Source: Isoetes taiwanensis (Eukaryota; Streptophyta; Lycopodiopsida; Isoetales; Isoetaceae). From it: a stretch of 64,000 nt of DNA. Below are positions 34,990 through 46,142 of the stretch, in pieces. Position 1 is the stretch's first letter, and each line of letters begins with the position of its first letter. The stretch spans positions 7,375,727-7,439,726 of the forward strand of contig JAJEKV010000049.1 in the NCBI GenBank assembly GCA_021234155.1, read 5' to 3'. Both the position numbers and the translations under genes were made by a program. The notes under the pieces were generated by a model. It was not told where the DNA came from, made no database searches, and was given only the letters and a program-made list of their open reading frames with translations.

Positions 34990-36240
34990 GAACTAGCTTC
35001 CCTCGCAGCAGTAATCCTGATAGGGGATCAAGGTTTTACCCCAAGTGCCCGTGCTAAAAATGCCTTCGCGACCCTCGCCTAAGTCATTCCGTGTCGCCAG
35101 AGACGCATCGCCCTCCGCAAACCTACCCCTGCGACACGTATGACGTGCCTCGACCGTAAAGGTCTCTAATGTATGTGACCGGATGGCCCCAATCATAGCC
35201 TCATTCGGGTGGACCTTGTTCCGCATGGCATAAAGCGCTTCACCACGCCACCTCGGGCAGGGATAGACGCTCCCGCCAGAAGTAGGAGGGGAACTCCAAC
35301 TTTGTGGTACTTGTAGGCGGGCTGACGCCCATGGGCCGCCCCTCGAAGTATGTGAGTGGAGGCATGGGGGTGATTTTGAAGAGGGATATGAGAACCACCC
35401 CGTCTTGGCTGCATTGACGCTGCGATGTCTCAGAGGCCCCGGACAAAATGTGTCTAGGGCATCCGTGAGATCAAAGATAGCTTCGTGTGGGCCAGTTGTG
35501 CCAACATCGCCCCGCGATAGATGAGTCGGGCGATGACCTCGGGTAAAAGCTGTATGCCATCCCCCCATGCCTTCGCAGGCTGTAATTTAACCGGACAATG
35601 TAGAGGCTAAAAAGTGTTGGCGAGAGGGGCAACCGCCGACTCTCGATACCATCGGGTGAATGCTTGGTCTGGTCATCGCGATCCCCGCCAAAACAACTCT
35701 CATACAACCTCGCCAGATATGGTGCATTCGCGACAAAGTACCGAGCCCCACCGACGCAAATTTTAGCCTACGCCTTTTCCCGGACCGACGTGCTTCTCGG
35801 CGGTCCACAGCAAAGACATAAGTCCAAATTCTCGATGATTCCTACTGCCTTCAATCAAGGCCCGCAACAGAAGATATGGTCAATCATTGAGTGATGGGTC
35901 GAAAAGCCCCGCGATGTGTGGAGGGCTCGCGACATCCGCCTACCGGGTCAATCGGCCGCCGAGAATGCCACCAAATTTGGCAAATAATCGAACCGGACTA
36001 TGATCGTCCGGTGAATTGGTCGGACAAGCTGTGGGTCAGCCCGCTTCAGGAATGGGAACAACCCCGCCAGGGTCCATTGCTGTGGGAAACCTCCCCGCAA
36101 TGCTCTCTGAACGTGGTAGTGAGGACCGGCATGCTTACCGCCTCGCCCACTTGAGTAACCTCGCCCGCGATACCATCGGTGGTCACCGCCTTCCCATTAG
36201 CTACCGCTGTGCCCTCCTCAACATCCCTCGTCCACCTAGA
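34990..36240 (-). pseudogene. Reverse transcriptase of the GC-rich LINE
   Basis: Successive RT blocks on the minus strand: VRLFAKFGGILGGRL near 35,960-36,005 (equivalent of the L-x-K-x-x-x-x-I-L block); HHSMIDHIF at 35,870-35,896 and LLRALIEGSRNHR next to it (the H-S-x-x-D-Q/H-I-F block); LYESCFGGD near 35,680-35,715; RRLPLSPTLFSLYIVRL at 35,580-35,632 (the G-x-P-L-S-P-x-L-F block); and YKYHKVGVPL near 35,286-35,315 (the Y-K-Y-L-G block), then EALYAMRNKVHPNEAMIGAI near 35,180-35,240. The Y-A-D-D box itself cannot be read cleanly. At least four frameshifts. Confidence 0.78.
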
Positions 36241-36693
36241 ACCAATGGGGCCATCCCCGCGGGGTATGGGCGCACGCGTCTCCCCGCCAGCGTCATAGAG
36301 TCGCCGGCAAGCACGGTTCTTTAATCGCCCTGCGGATGTCCCCCGTAGGGTCGGTCGGCCTCTCAAGCACTCGGCGCTGTTAAGTTCGAGGATGAGTGTC
36401 CAACAGCCAACATTTCATCTCCCCCTCGGAGCGTTAGTAAGGTACCGCCACTTCAGGTTCCTTCGCATGGGCGCCGCCAGATCGCGGTGGTGGGCTCGCA
36501 AGCCGTACTTGATCCGTAATGTGATGGAGTCGCCAGCTTCTTGCATAACCGCGATCAAACCACCTGGCTACGAGGGAATGTTGCTGATCCCCGAAGCGGC
36601 GACGGGTCCGGGCTAAAGCACCTCAGTCCGGCCGCGATCCCGCATTAGCCGGTCACCGGTTCCGTCTGGCCGCCTAAGCAGGGAGGTCCGCAT

Positions 36694-37520
36694 TCATCGG
36701 AGGGGCGCCCATGAGCACGTAGTCCACCACACTAGATGCATATCTTGCGCAACTACGAGCACATAGTCCACTACACTAGACCCCTCGATTAACCTGGCTC
36801 GCATGTGTACTTGCAGAATCGCCACCGCGGAAAGGCCATTGCAAATTATCGTCAAAATGCCACATGCCAGGAGCAATCGTCACAAAAGCGAAAAGTGACT
36901 GGCCGCCATCCGGACCTTCGCGGGCCGCTACTGGCATGTAGCTATGTTGATACCGCTACCGAGGGGGTCAAGTCGCATGGGTCACGCTTCTTACTCCCCG
37001 TCTCGCGGTGATTGAAATCTCCAAGAAGCGATCAATCTACCTAACCGCCGGTGTCATTGTGAGTCATCATATAGATCGACATAAGGGTTCATCCTATCCG
37101 CGACGGGTGGTCATGATAGGAAGGTGGTGATAAGTTCACAAGGAGGGAAATAACAGCGCCGTAAAAGAGGCTTGCCACCGGTATTATGCACCACTCAACC
37201 CGGCACCGGCGAAATCGGTCACTGGAGGGTAACCGAATGTACAAGGTTGTCCGGTAGTGCAAGCCACTCCACCATGACCCCGCTGTCCCCGTGACATGTG
37301 GTGTATTGAAGACCGAGAAATGTTGGTAACCCGCTAAGAAATCAGTAGCCTGTGGCCCAAGATGCCCTACAGTTCCATGAGGAAGATTTAGATCCATAAC
37401 GGCCGCCACTCTGAAGTTCGGGACCGCCCTTCGCCAAGGGAAGCCTCGACACCTAAGGAGACCACCCGAGGCACAATCTTCATTTGTCGTTAGTGGATGG
37501 TATGCGCAGCACCGAGTCAT
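36694..37520 (-). pseudogene. Endonuclease domain of the GC-rich LINE
   Basis: On the minus strand VAAVMDLNLPHGTVGHLG (37,345-37,400) sits where the G-D-L-N block of the endonuclease-exonuclease-phosphatase fold is expected, and EGSSVVDYVLVVAQDMH (about 36,735-36,785) matches the S-V-x-D-Y-x-L block near its end, about 200 codons later as usual. A direct repeat of 24 bases (36,713-36,736 and 36,757-36,780) falls inside the last block and duplicates it. First catalytic Glu block not found. Confidence 0.6.
36713..36780. repeat. Direct repeat, 24-base units 44 bases apart
   Basis: GAGCACGTAGTCCACCACAC plus TAGA and its near copy GAGCACATAGTCCACTACAC plus TAGA; two base differences. It duplicates the codons of a conserved LINE endonuclease block. 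Confidence 0.75.
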
Positions 37521-38960
37521 GGGAGGGACTCCGGAAAGCTGCAGGTCGAAAGGGAGAAGTAGATGGAGCGAGGCGCGATGTGGTCAGGAGGGCGGCCGCT
37601 GGTGGGAGCGTGGAGTAGTGGAGCAGAGAAGTTGGGGCCGGTAGAAGCGTATAGTGGCCGCTGTACTGCGGGTTGGGGCTGCGGGTCTCCGGCAGTTGAA
37701 GAGCGTGGCCGGTTTAAAATGTGCATCCCGGCCGAACCAACTCTCGCGACTTCGCTGGCGAATGCCTCGACTCGACAAGCTCCCTGGGCTCCTGCCTCCC
37801 CGGCCGCGATCGGTGTGAGGTCCCGGTCCACGATGTGGATGTCCCTTCTAACATCCGGCCCCGGCGCTAATATGGCATCACGCATATGCATCCGCTAAAT
37901 CGAATATGACAATGCTGGCTAATACCGGCGCCGAAATTCCCCATGCCGGCCGCTGAGAAATGAACTGCCCTCGGAATGTCATCCGACATCGAATGTGTGG
38001 TTCGAATGTTGTGGGCGACTCTCCCCTCGGGGCCGTTCGCATGCCCTCAACTACCGTGATTGTGGGCTCTCCTCGTCAAGGCTTCCCCGAGTTCCCCGCG
38101 TCAAGCGGGTCCAAGGTGGGCTTAAGGCCTGGTCCCGTGGCCGGGTGTGGGTGGTGGCTGGATGGCTGGAGTGAATTTGAGGTATCGGATGGCGGAGTGG
38201 TTGAGAGCTGGGCAGTAAAGGCGGGCGCATCGCCGGCTGCGGAGGGCCGTGGGCGATAGCTGGCCCGAGCCGCTTCGCCCCTGCGGAAGTCGGAGCTCCG
38301 GCAGAGAGCTCCGCCGGCCGCCATTATCTCCCCGCCGGGTGACCGCCGCACCGACTATGAATCCCCGGTAGGGAGACCTCGCTCGCCTGGTGGATGGTTG
38401 CTCCGCAACCCCTGAGCTCCTGTGCCTCGAAAGTAGCGAGGCTGCTCGGTGCCCCGCAGCGACACGCGCCGAGGGCTGGCTTTTGGTGTTCCGATCTTAC
38501 CTCAAGATCCCGGTTGCGGTTCCGGTCAGTTCGCGGTAGCAGAGCGTACTCGCTCCCCGCGTGCCATGGTGGTGGTCAGCTTCTACCGGACCGAAGCCGG
38601 TGATGTATGGACTCTCCTCGCAAGATTGCGCCGGGCCTCTCCTCGTGGTCATGGTGTCCGTGAGTGATGAACACAGAGTTCAGGGCGGGCTCCGCATGTC
38701 AGCTTACTCACTCGCTCGGCCGGCGTGCAAGGCCAAGGCCATCTCCACATGCAAATGCGGCGTCTCCAAGCCCTCGGCGGATACCTGCCTCTTCTCGACC
38801 TCGATTTGCCTTTTGAGCATTAAGGGATGCCGAGGACTCCATCTCCCATCGCCATGCCTAAAGGCAATCAAGTAGCCCTTCAATACGGTGCACCGGCATT
38901 CCATTCCCGCTTTGACGTTGGCTCCACAAGATGAGTTCCATGTGGTCTGAAAGCGCAATT
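37521..38960. other. GC-rich sequence upstream of the LINE endonuclease, unassigned
   Basis: High G+C with open frames on both strands that are Ala/Arg/Pro/Ser-rich and look like composition effects. By position it could be the 5' UTR/ORF1 of the minus-strand LINE. No motif supports this. The composition changes sharply to AT-rich near 38,960-39,000. Confidence 0.35.
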
Positions 38961-40450
38961 AATCCCTTTCCCACGGGCCGTCTTTGTCGAAATTTAGCCT
39001 TAGCCCTCGAGCCTTTGCAAATAATATTGTTTGGGGTACAAATTTAATTACATGGATATAATGGTATCATATATATTAATTGAAAAGGTAGGAAGCAAGA
39101 ACAAAGACCTGTGATTCACCGCTATAAGCAAATCTTCAAGCTCAAAATCTTTGTATACAATGAGTTTAATGATGAGCTACCTTAAGTAATTTGGATTGGG
39201 AGATCCTTTAATGGGCTCGCTATTTCTCGCTTTATTGCGTGAACTTGATGGTTCTCTTCACCTCAACTTCTCGCGACATATACCAAATCGATCATCACTC
39301 AAGCCAAACATAAGGACCATACAAATTAGCTCTAAAACTCAAAGGAACCTTTAAGTTGATTATTAATTCTTACTTCTTTTAGAGCAATGACATTTTCCAA
39401 ACCCTCACACATCGTAATTAATTTCTTGGATCTTCGTGCTTTTAAACAGCGCAGGCCATACAGGAGAAGATTCTCAAGCCCCCGAGATACATATACATTT
39501 ATGAAAACAAAATCTAGTTCAACAACTGATGGAATTGCATGATGGCTAATTTGCGCGTAGATGGTGCGTAATGAAATTCAAATAATCACCACTTGATCTA
39601 AAACCCATGCCTAAGAAGCTCCGTAGTTACATTTTATAAAATAGATCATATACCATTGCTACTACTCCCTTTGCTTCCCAACAACCGTGTTATTTGCGTG
39701 ATGCTCAAACAAAATGAGCTTTAAAAATCTTTGAGACCTAATCCAAAGAAGGACAAATTCGCTTCGCTTGCTAACCTAGAGCTCCATCCTTGTATGTTAG
39801 TCTTGAACTCTTTGATGCCACAAGATTAGCCGCCAACTAAAAGCCTCCCACGACCACAACACCTCGCCGTGACCATGCCACGTAACAGCGTAACCCGATT
39901 CAAGCTCAGCCATGAAATTGAATGCAAGTCTTACTCCCGTAAATTGGAAATGCCGCTATGAAGCTAGAATAGTGTGGGCAATTATAGAAAACATATACTA
40001 CAAACTTCATGATCACATTGTAGAGCATATACCTTCAGCAATATAGACAAAATAATTAAGATGACATCGGGTGCTCCAAAAATATTGTACTTACAGAGTT
40101 GTGGATGCGATATTGCAGCCATGTACAAATGCCTTCGCATTTAAGGACATTGATCAAGCTTTTGAATTGGCACTAATATAGGTCTTACCGCGACAATAAA
40201 TGGCGAAGGCGTCAAATGGACATGGAGCCTCCTAAAATGGATGTAGTAATGGGTCAGCCTCCTCGGTGAAAATGAGGCCCCAATCTCAGACTTTATACCA
40301 AATGCTCAAAAATAGCAATGAGGGATGAGGGAGGGTTTATACAGCTTCTATTTGGAGATTATGTACAACAAAAAGGCATCCCTCAGGATCAAATAGGCTC
40401 CAAAAATATCTCCATTCTCGATTGTCGAGGGTACCAAGGTTCTCTCCTAG
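38961..40450. other. No gene recognised
   Basis: AT-rich, stops in all frames. It lies downstream of the LINE RT piece that follows on the minus strand, so it may contain its unreadable remainder. Confidence 0.3.
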
Positions 40451-40830
40451 CACTTTCACTTCTTTGTTCTAGCTAGCTTATTTCTTCTCACGCTCTTTGG
40501 TAAACAACATTCTGCACCTAAATGGCTGCGCCGACATTCATGATGTGGGCAATCGCGGTCAAAAGCTTTTATGAATCCATCTAAACAACAAAGCATGTGT
40601 TTTGTCGTTGATTCCCGCTTAATAATAATCAATGTGCACAGAGTGAAGATATGATCAATGGTGGAATGCCCGCTAAAACCCCCGCCTGGTGGTGAGAGCT
40701 CGCGACATCCGCCTCCTCCGCCTATTATCATTACCAATGCTTCTCAAGGATGCCACCAACAGCTTTGCAAAGAGAGAGCTGGACCATATTAGTACAATAG
40801 TCAATGGCATTGAGGGTCCCCCGCCTTGAG
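40451..40830 (-). pseudogene. Second LINE reverse transcriptase fragment
   Basis: Minus-strand blocks: DYCTNMVQLSLCKAVGGILE at 40,740-40,802 (the N-Y-R-x-I-x-V...L-x-K-L...I-L-E block), then MSRALTTRRGFSGHSTIDHI at about 40,650-40,710 with F following (the A-Q-x-G-F-R-x-x-H-S-T-x-D-H-I-F block; STIDHIF at 40,645-40,665), TLCTLI, KHMLCCLDGFIKAFD at about 40,558-40,602 (the C-x-x-x-F-x-D-F-x-K-A-F-D block with its Asp). The string GGATGTCGCGAGC recurs at the equivalent place of the GC-rich LINE, so the two are relatives. Frameshifted; the YADD region is not readable. Confidence 0.82.
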
Positions 40831-40934
40831 TTACAAGGTGGTAGAAGATAGGGCCTGAAGATGGATGACGGGCTAAAGAGGGGGTGAAGTTGAAAACCAA
40901 TCGGAAAAAAAAGAAGAGGAAATGGCAAGCCTTA

Positions 40935-41725
40935 GAGATTGGGGCTTTCATGTGGTTCTTATAGATCTTCCTACAAATAATTTATACCTACCATCGCATG
41001 ATGAAATTCCAAGATGGAATTTATGTGATCGAGCTCATGATGCTAGCATGAGCATTGCTACACTTTGCTTAGGATGACAAAGGATTCCATCAGGCATCTG
41101 TACACGTGGAATAACTAACCAATCGACATGTATGCAAAGAAGCAGAATTTGGAGAAGTGTCTAATGTTCTTCTATCCCTAAGATTCCTTTGGCCATAGCA
41201 AGGATAAGCTGGAATGATTGCACAATACGTTGGCATGTGTTATCTATAGCCCGCATAGAAGTGCCCCTTGCCACCAACCAACAACTCACCTTCTAGCATA
41301 AGAGCCATGGCCCGATCGGTATTATCTACACTCATTATTTAACAAATTTTGGTAGACTACACTACAAAGATATGCAATTGTCAAGCTTTGGCTATTTAGA
41401 AAAAGTCACCGATTTTCATGGAGTTCATTTTGCATAGCCACTTATTGTCCCATTATGGTTTAGTGCTTTGGTTTGTCATGTGATCGCAAGACCAATGATC
41501 TTATCGCAGCCTATGCTTAGGAGTTCATTACTATGGTACTTGGAGCTGATTTCATGCTTTTGTATTAAGAAGTCATTGTTTCTTGCAAAATTACAAGTCA
41601 AGATATCGAGGAAAAAGAAAAGCAAATATGAAGATGAAAAATGAAGATACCGAGGATCCTAATATAACCAAAGTCCAAGACATACCCGAGCCCGAAGGAC
41701 TAGTTATTAGTATTTCCAACATTTG
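40935..41725 (+). pseudogene. Beta-class DNA methyltransferase-like gene, copy 2
   Basis: A more decayed relative of the gene at 9.6-10.65 kb, same strand. HVVLIDLPTNNLYLPSHDEI (DLPTN codons at 40,964-40,978) aligns with the first box of copy 1, including the downstream I-P-x-W-N. About 450 bases later KSPIFMEFIL (F-M-E-F-I at 41,416-41,430) aligns with KSVRFMEFIV of copy 1, followed after a frame change by NDLIAAYA and by GVHYYG near 41,518-41,536 (copy 1: ACAIRGRHYYG). An acidic/lysine tail ends near 41,725. Multiple stops and shifts. Its 5' edge abuts a minus-strand LINE RT piece. Confidence 0.6.
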
Positions 41726-42640
41726 ATTTCAAGATTCTTATATTTTAAAGTTATTTCATACCATTACAATTATAAGTTTTACGCCAATTCTTTAGCTTAA
41801 CTCCGCTTCTATTTTGGTTTCATTGGTCCTAGTTTCTAGTCGATAACGACCACAATAAACCGTAATTTGATTTTGGCGTTCCATCTATACGAATGTGTGG
41901 CTTCTCACATGGCATTGCTCCCATCATGCAGCATTAAAGAGAGAAAACGAAGGCATGCCTTTTTAGATGAGGAGGCAATCTTAGAACAAATCAGACTCAA
42001 AATGTGTATTGAGTTGGAGCTTTGATGATACGATGTTAGATAGAGTCAATTCTCATAAGTTTGATTAATAATCCATCCATTCTTGTGTAATTCAATTTGA
42101 TTAATGTCATCCTAGCAAAACATGTTCTAATTGTTATTGAAGCACAATTCTAAACCGAATTAACTTGAAACATGAATAAGGTAATTGCAATATTGGTCTT
42201 CATCGAATCAATTAATACTAGTTATTTCATGCATATATCTTTACAAGATAGGTATAGAATTCATGATAAGAGCATTGACATAGTCACGAAAAGGTCACAA
42301 AAAGACCATAAAGACCAGCATGAAACAAACCATGGAAAAGATTTCCCCGCCTCGATGTGCTCCGGACGAGTAGGCAAATAGGCCATGGGGGATGAATGAT
42401 CTCTATCACCGAATGGAGCTGCTTTTATAGTCAAGTAAAATTATTGATGTGAATTATTGGTGTGCATTGTAGCACCATTATTGAGCACGTACAAGTATAA
42501 TGCATAATTTGTATGGATATATCTATGCGTAATCATGTATCTTGGACTTGAGAAGTAGGTAAAAGTCTTTGTGCTTGAGCAAATTAAGTGTGCTTAAAAT
42601 TCTCAAAATCCTCAAGTATTCTCCACCAATGAAATCTTGG
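41726..42640. other. No gene recognised
   Basis: AT-rich sequence with short frames; no repeat or motif that I can support. Confidence 0.3.
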
Positions 42641-43410
42641 TTTTTCCGCCAAGGGAAGCCCCGGATGGGGCCTAAGATACCATCCCGAGGGGTACGTAGC
42701 CCTATTTGTTGGCATTTGATATAGACGCCGGCGATCCGGGTTCCGGCCGCTGGGGGAGCAGCGCAGGCGCTACCGAGCGCTAGCTGCGGTGGAGCGGGGC
42801 CAGCGCTGGAGCAGAGGTGCGAGGTGCACCGTGGCGCGAGTAGGAGTATGCCAGCCGCATTGCATCGGGGTGACCTCAGGTGCCGCCTAAAATGCGGCTC
42901 GGCTTCGTGACTGCCTCGGCAATTGGCCCCTCATCTACGGGACGCCCCTCACTCTTGAGAGCCAATTACGCCAAAGCCAATTCTCGGTGCATCTGGAGTA
43001 AGATCCTAGTCGGCTATTGCTGTAGTCTCCCCAATCGCTTCACTGACATAAAATTGCTCCCACGACTCGTGAGAGATGTCCGCCAATCGCGGAATGCGGA
43101 TAATGCACGCAGCAATGGATTGTAGTATAAAATGCCATGCAGATAGGATCCTGATCCTCGATGCACTTGGTGGAGATCCTCCCCGCCTCCTCTCGAGTCC
43201 ACGCATCACCACATTAAGGACGCTACCGGGTCTTGCTCTTGTTGCTCATCGAGTCGGGCAACATTATCGCCCCGCCAGTGATGCCCGCTGTCCGAGAGTG
43301 TGGGCTGTTCACCAAGGGCGGTGTCCGCCTCGCTTGGCTTAATTTTGTGGGCCGGGTGGGCTTGTTCCGCCCCGTTGTGGCCTCCGGCCGCTCGGGAGCT
43401 CCGGAGCCTA
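42641..43410. other. GC-rich, unassigned
   Basis: A sharp composition change near 42,650 opens a GC-rich block. Text near 42,650-42,700 (CGCCAAGGGAAGCC, then ATACCATCCCGAGG) has a loose counterpart at 37,433-37,480. A minus-strand open trail (about 43,006-43,212) has no known motif. It leads into the dispersed repeat below. Confidence 0.35.
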
Positions 43411-43414
43411 GCTC

Positions 43415-44115
43415 CCTGAAATCGGCCGCTGGCTAACTCATTCGCGGCACTTAATTGCTCATGGACCTCAAAGATGGAGGCCCCCTCAGCCTTGTCGGGT
43501 AATGGTTGCCCGAGCTCCCCTCTCGTATCTCTTGATCTTGTAGGTCCTACCCCACTCAGAGGGTTTTTAGCTTTGTCCTGACCGGGTTTCAAGGTGGCTC
43601 TGGATGTTCTCAGGATATGGTGGCGCACTTCTCGCCTCGAATTTCGAGGGCGAGAGATAGTTGCTATCAGATCCCTCGGGCCAACACCTCGGGCCATTCC
43701 GGTGCCATAGTCTCGATGGTGGTGAGGAGGGAATCGACGGAACTCGCAGTCGCTAGGCCCGCTTTTATCCTGCTCTCAAAGTGTGCCGCTTAAGCCCGCT
43801 CTTCTAATCAAGCCGGTGACAAGTGTCCCCATCTCTACAATCCGTTCTTCACATTATCAACCGCCTTTTGAGCATCGGGACGCCGGCGATTGTGTCTCGC
43901 CGCCACCCTGCATAACCGCCTGTTCCCAATTTGTTCCTCCCATTTGTTTCATGGCCCTCGTCATACCGCGCTTGATGGTGTATCGTCGCTTGAGTTAAAA
44001 TTGTTCGTCTCCGGTCGATCTCATGGACCGGGCCTTTTGTCCGCCTCCTTCCTCATGGAAGAGGTTTCTCCCCCGTCCTTGTTATCCGACGGTACGCTGG
44101 GCGGGCGGTCACAAA
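43415..44115. repeat. Dispersed repeat, end of module Y (copy 3)
   Basis: Shares ordered words with 57,240-57,755 and 60,990-61,665: TTGGCTAACTCATTCG, GTTCATGGACCTCAAGATGG or variants with GAGGCCCC, AGAGGGTTTTAG, GCCATAGTCTCGATGGTGG, CTCTCAAAGTGTGCC, TCCCCATCTCT and CCTTCCTCATGGAAGAGG, TTTCTCCCCTGTCCTTGTTA. The minus strand is open for 163 codons at 43,206-43,697 and gives a protein-like trail in all three copies (LLTTIETMAPEWPEVLA, VHEQL), perhaps a transposon gene. No family is recognised. Confidence 0.7.
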
Positions 44116-44149
44116 TAGAGAAAGGTTACGACGCTCTATAGCGGACAGC

Positions 44150-44580
44150 CGGTCAATGTTTTATGCGACACCGGACTACAAGTGATTACTGGGACAAGTG
44201 GACACATAATGCCGGGCCGAGACACGCCAGATGCACGTAAGGCCGCGATGCGACAAAAGCCTAAGCAGACGGGATAATGTATCGCGACGCTAGACGCGGA
44301 TACGTATCGGTGGATAATGTATCGCCGCGATGACGTGATTAATGGAATATACACGGAATATACACGGAATACCAAAAATCCACCTGGCGTAAAAGCCACG
44401 CGGTATACGCTGTGATGACGGACACGGAATATACATCGGGAATATACACGCGGATTATCAAAAAATCCACGTAAAGCCGTAGCCACGGTATACCGCCGTG
44501 ATGCATGTTACGCAAAATTATGAAAATCCACGGTAATTATGCCAATGGCAATAAAAGCCATTTGGATACGCCGCGATGCG
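44150..44580. repeat. Degenerate short-period repeat (ACACGGAATATACACGG words)
   Basis: GGAATATACACGGAATATAC-type and AAAATCCACG-type words recur several times with GCGATG and ACGCCGCGATG. Periodicity is irregular. Related CGCCGCGATGACG words occur at 53,420-53,560. Confidence 0.55.
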
Positions 44581-44659
44581 ACGGAAGGAAAAAATAAAAA
44601 ATAAAAAAATGTTTGGCTTAGATAATTATTACAATATGATGTACAAGGAGCAAAAGGGC

Positions 44660-44800
44660 ATTTATATTTTATATTTATATTTTTAAATAATCACAAAAGT
44701 ATTTTATATTTATATTTTAAATAATCACAAAGTATTTTATATTTATATTTTAAATAATCACAAAAGGAATTGTATTTATATTTTAAATAATCACAAAAGA
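44660..44800. repeat. AT-rich minisatellite, period 33 bases, four units
   Basis: Units of TATTTTATATTTATATTTTA plus AATAATCACAAAAG start near 44,660, 44,699, 44,732 and 44,768. Units 2 and 3 are identical over 33 bases. Confidence 0.9.
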
Positions 44801-46140
44801 CTCGCTAAGGGGAGTATCCACCCTTTAGCCTAGGAGCTAATCTCGTTGTGATTCGCTGGAGTAGCCATCCGGATTCTCGGCTGGCGATTGGATGGCCATC
44901 CACCATAGTTTGCAGATCCTCAAATAATTTCCATGTCCTCGCTCTTAGGGCTTGATTCATCTCCGCTTCACCGCTCCTATAAAACCAAAAAGAATATGGC
45001 ATTAATGTAGTTCATAATTATAATAATTTCTACAACGCACTCGCGATTCCCTTCGCGGATGTGGGACAATTCCTCTTCGTGATAACCTGCTGATACGATA
45101 AAACAAATTTCCAATGCCCGCGGGCTATTTGTATGTGCTCCTTGTTGTGGGGAAACCCGTGATAGCCGTCTATGACAATATAATGAGTATTAGCTAATGA
45201 CATTTAAAAAGTTCTTATTAAAAATTAATGGAACTAATATAGCTCTTAATGTAATCTATGGCGAAACTCTTCCCAATCACCGGAGGTTCAAATGAGACTG
45301 GATGTCGCTCACTTGCGCTTGCTTTGCCTGGCCCGAAGCCTATGTTTCAAGCTCGATCATTTGCATCGCTCGAATGCAAGTAACTGGACATAAGGCACAC
45401 AACATTATCACAAGTTAATTGAACTTAATGGCAAAAAAAAAAAAATAAGAAATACCTTGATATCTTCCTTGTGGAGATTATGATTTAGGACTTTTGACCA
45501 ATCGCCCAACTTTTCAAGTAAGTCGCCTTCGGGCCTCTTGACCACTTCCTTTTGCCTTTTGACATAAATCGAGCAGATCAACGCATTATTAAAATAATAA
45601 AAACAAGACTATGACTAGGTCATGTACCTCCTTTTCGGGAGAAGCTCAGCCTATCATCGGCGGAGCTTCTTCCAAATTAAACTTCTTACTTTTTCTAAAA
45701 CAAAGACTTTACGTGGTCTAAAACAATAAATGGACGCTTCTTCGCTGACATGGACGCTGCTTCTGGATCCCGACTCTCCAAGTCAGCGATTCACTTATGT
45801 TCTTGGGATCCCAACCTGATGATTGCCGCTGATCTTGAACGCTAGAGTCCGGCCGGCCCACTACTTTGACCTCGAAGTAATAAGAGAATGAGCATCTTTA
45901 ACATGTCGCGAACCAAAAGAAATGTTTGGTAATGTGTGAGTGGATATATATTTAATTGCTGGAAATCTCCTCCGTGTTCCTCGCGACTGCACTGCTGGTG
46001 CATTGTGATCCCCACTCTGGATCAAAAGCCAGGATTTGGCTAGATAATAGAGGAGGCTTTGACCTGAAGGAATAAGCTGGGATAGACTAGATTAGATCGG
46101 GCCTCGGATTAGGCTAGAGTGCATGATTAGGACCCGAACA
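44801..46140. other. No gene recognised
   Basis: A minus-strand open piece at 44,805-45,002 (65 codons) has a protein-like residue mix but no motif. The rest has stops in all frames. A 12-base A run near 45,435 is the only simple repeat. Confidence 0.3.
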
Positions 46141-46142
46141 CG

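Larger units (their letters stand above)
34079..37520 (-). mobile_element. GC-rich LINE with endonuclease, reverse transcriptase and (CTTC)n-type 3' end
   Basis: Read on the minus strand, an endonuclease trail (37,520 to 36,694), an RT trail (36,240 to 34,990) and a 3' tail (34,160 to 34,079) occur in the order of a non-LTR retrotransposon. The block is clearly richer in G+C than its surroundings. All parts need several frames. The 5' border may reach 38,960, where the high G+C ends, but no ORF1 is recognised. The RT text resembles elements known from non-flowering plants more than angiosperm L1; that is from memory of families and untested. Confidence 0.78.

Noticed and set aside
38189-38210. 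GGCGGAGTGGTTGAGAGC, resembling the D-arm of tRNA-Ser/Leu
   Set aside because: No T-arm consensus at the right distance, no acceptor pairing and no anticodon stem can be found.
37517-38603. Several open frames on both strands in the GC-rich block
   Set aside because: High G+C removes stop codons; residues are Ala/Arg/Pro/Ser-biased and both strands are open equally.
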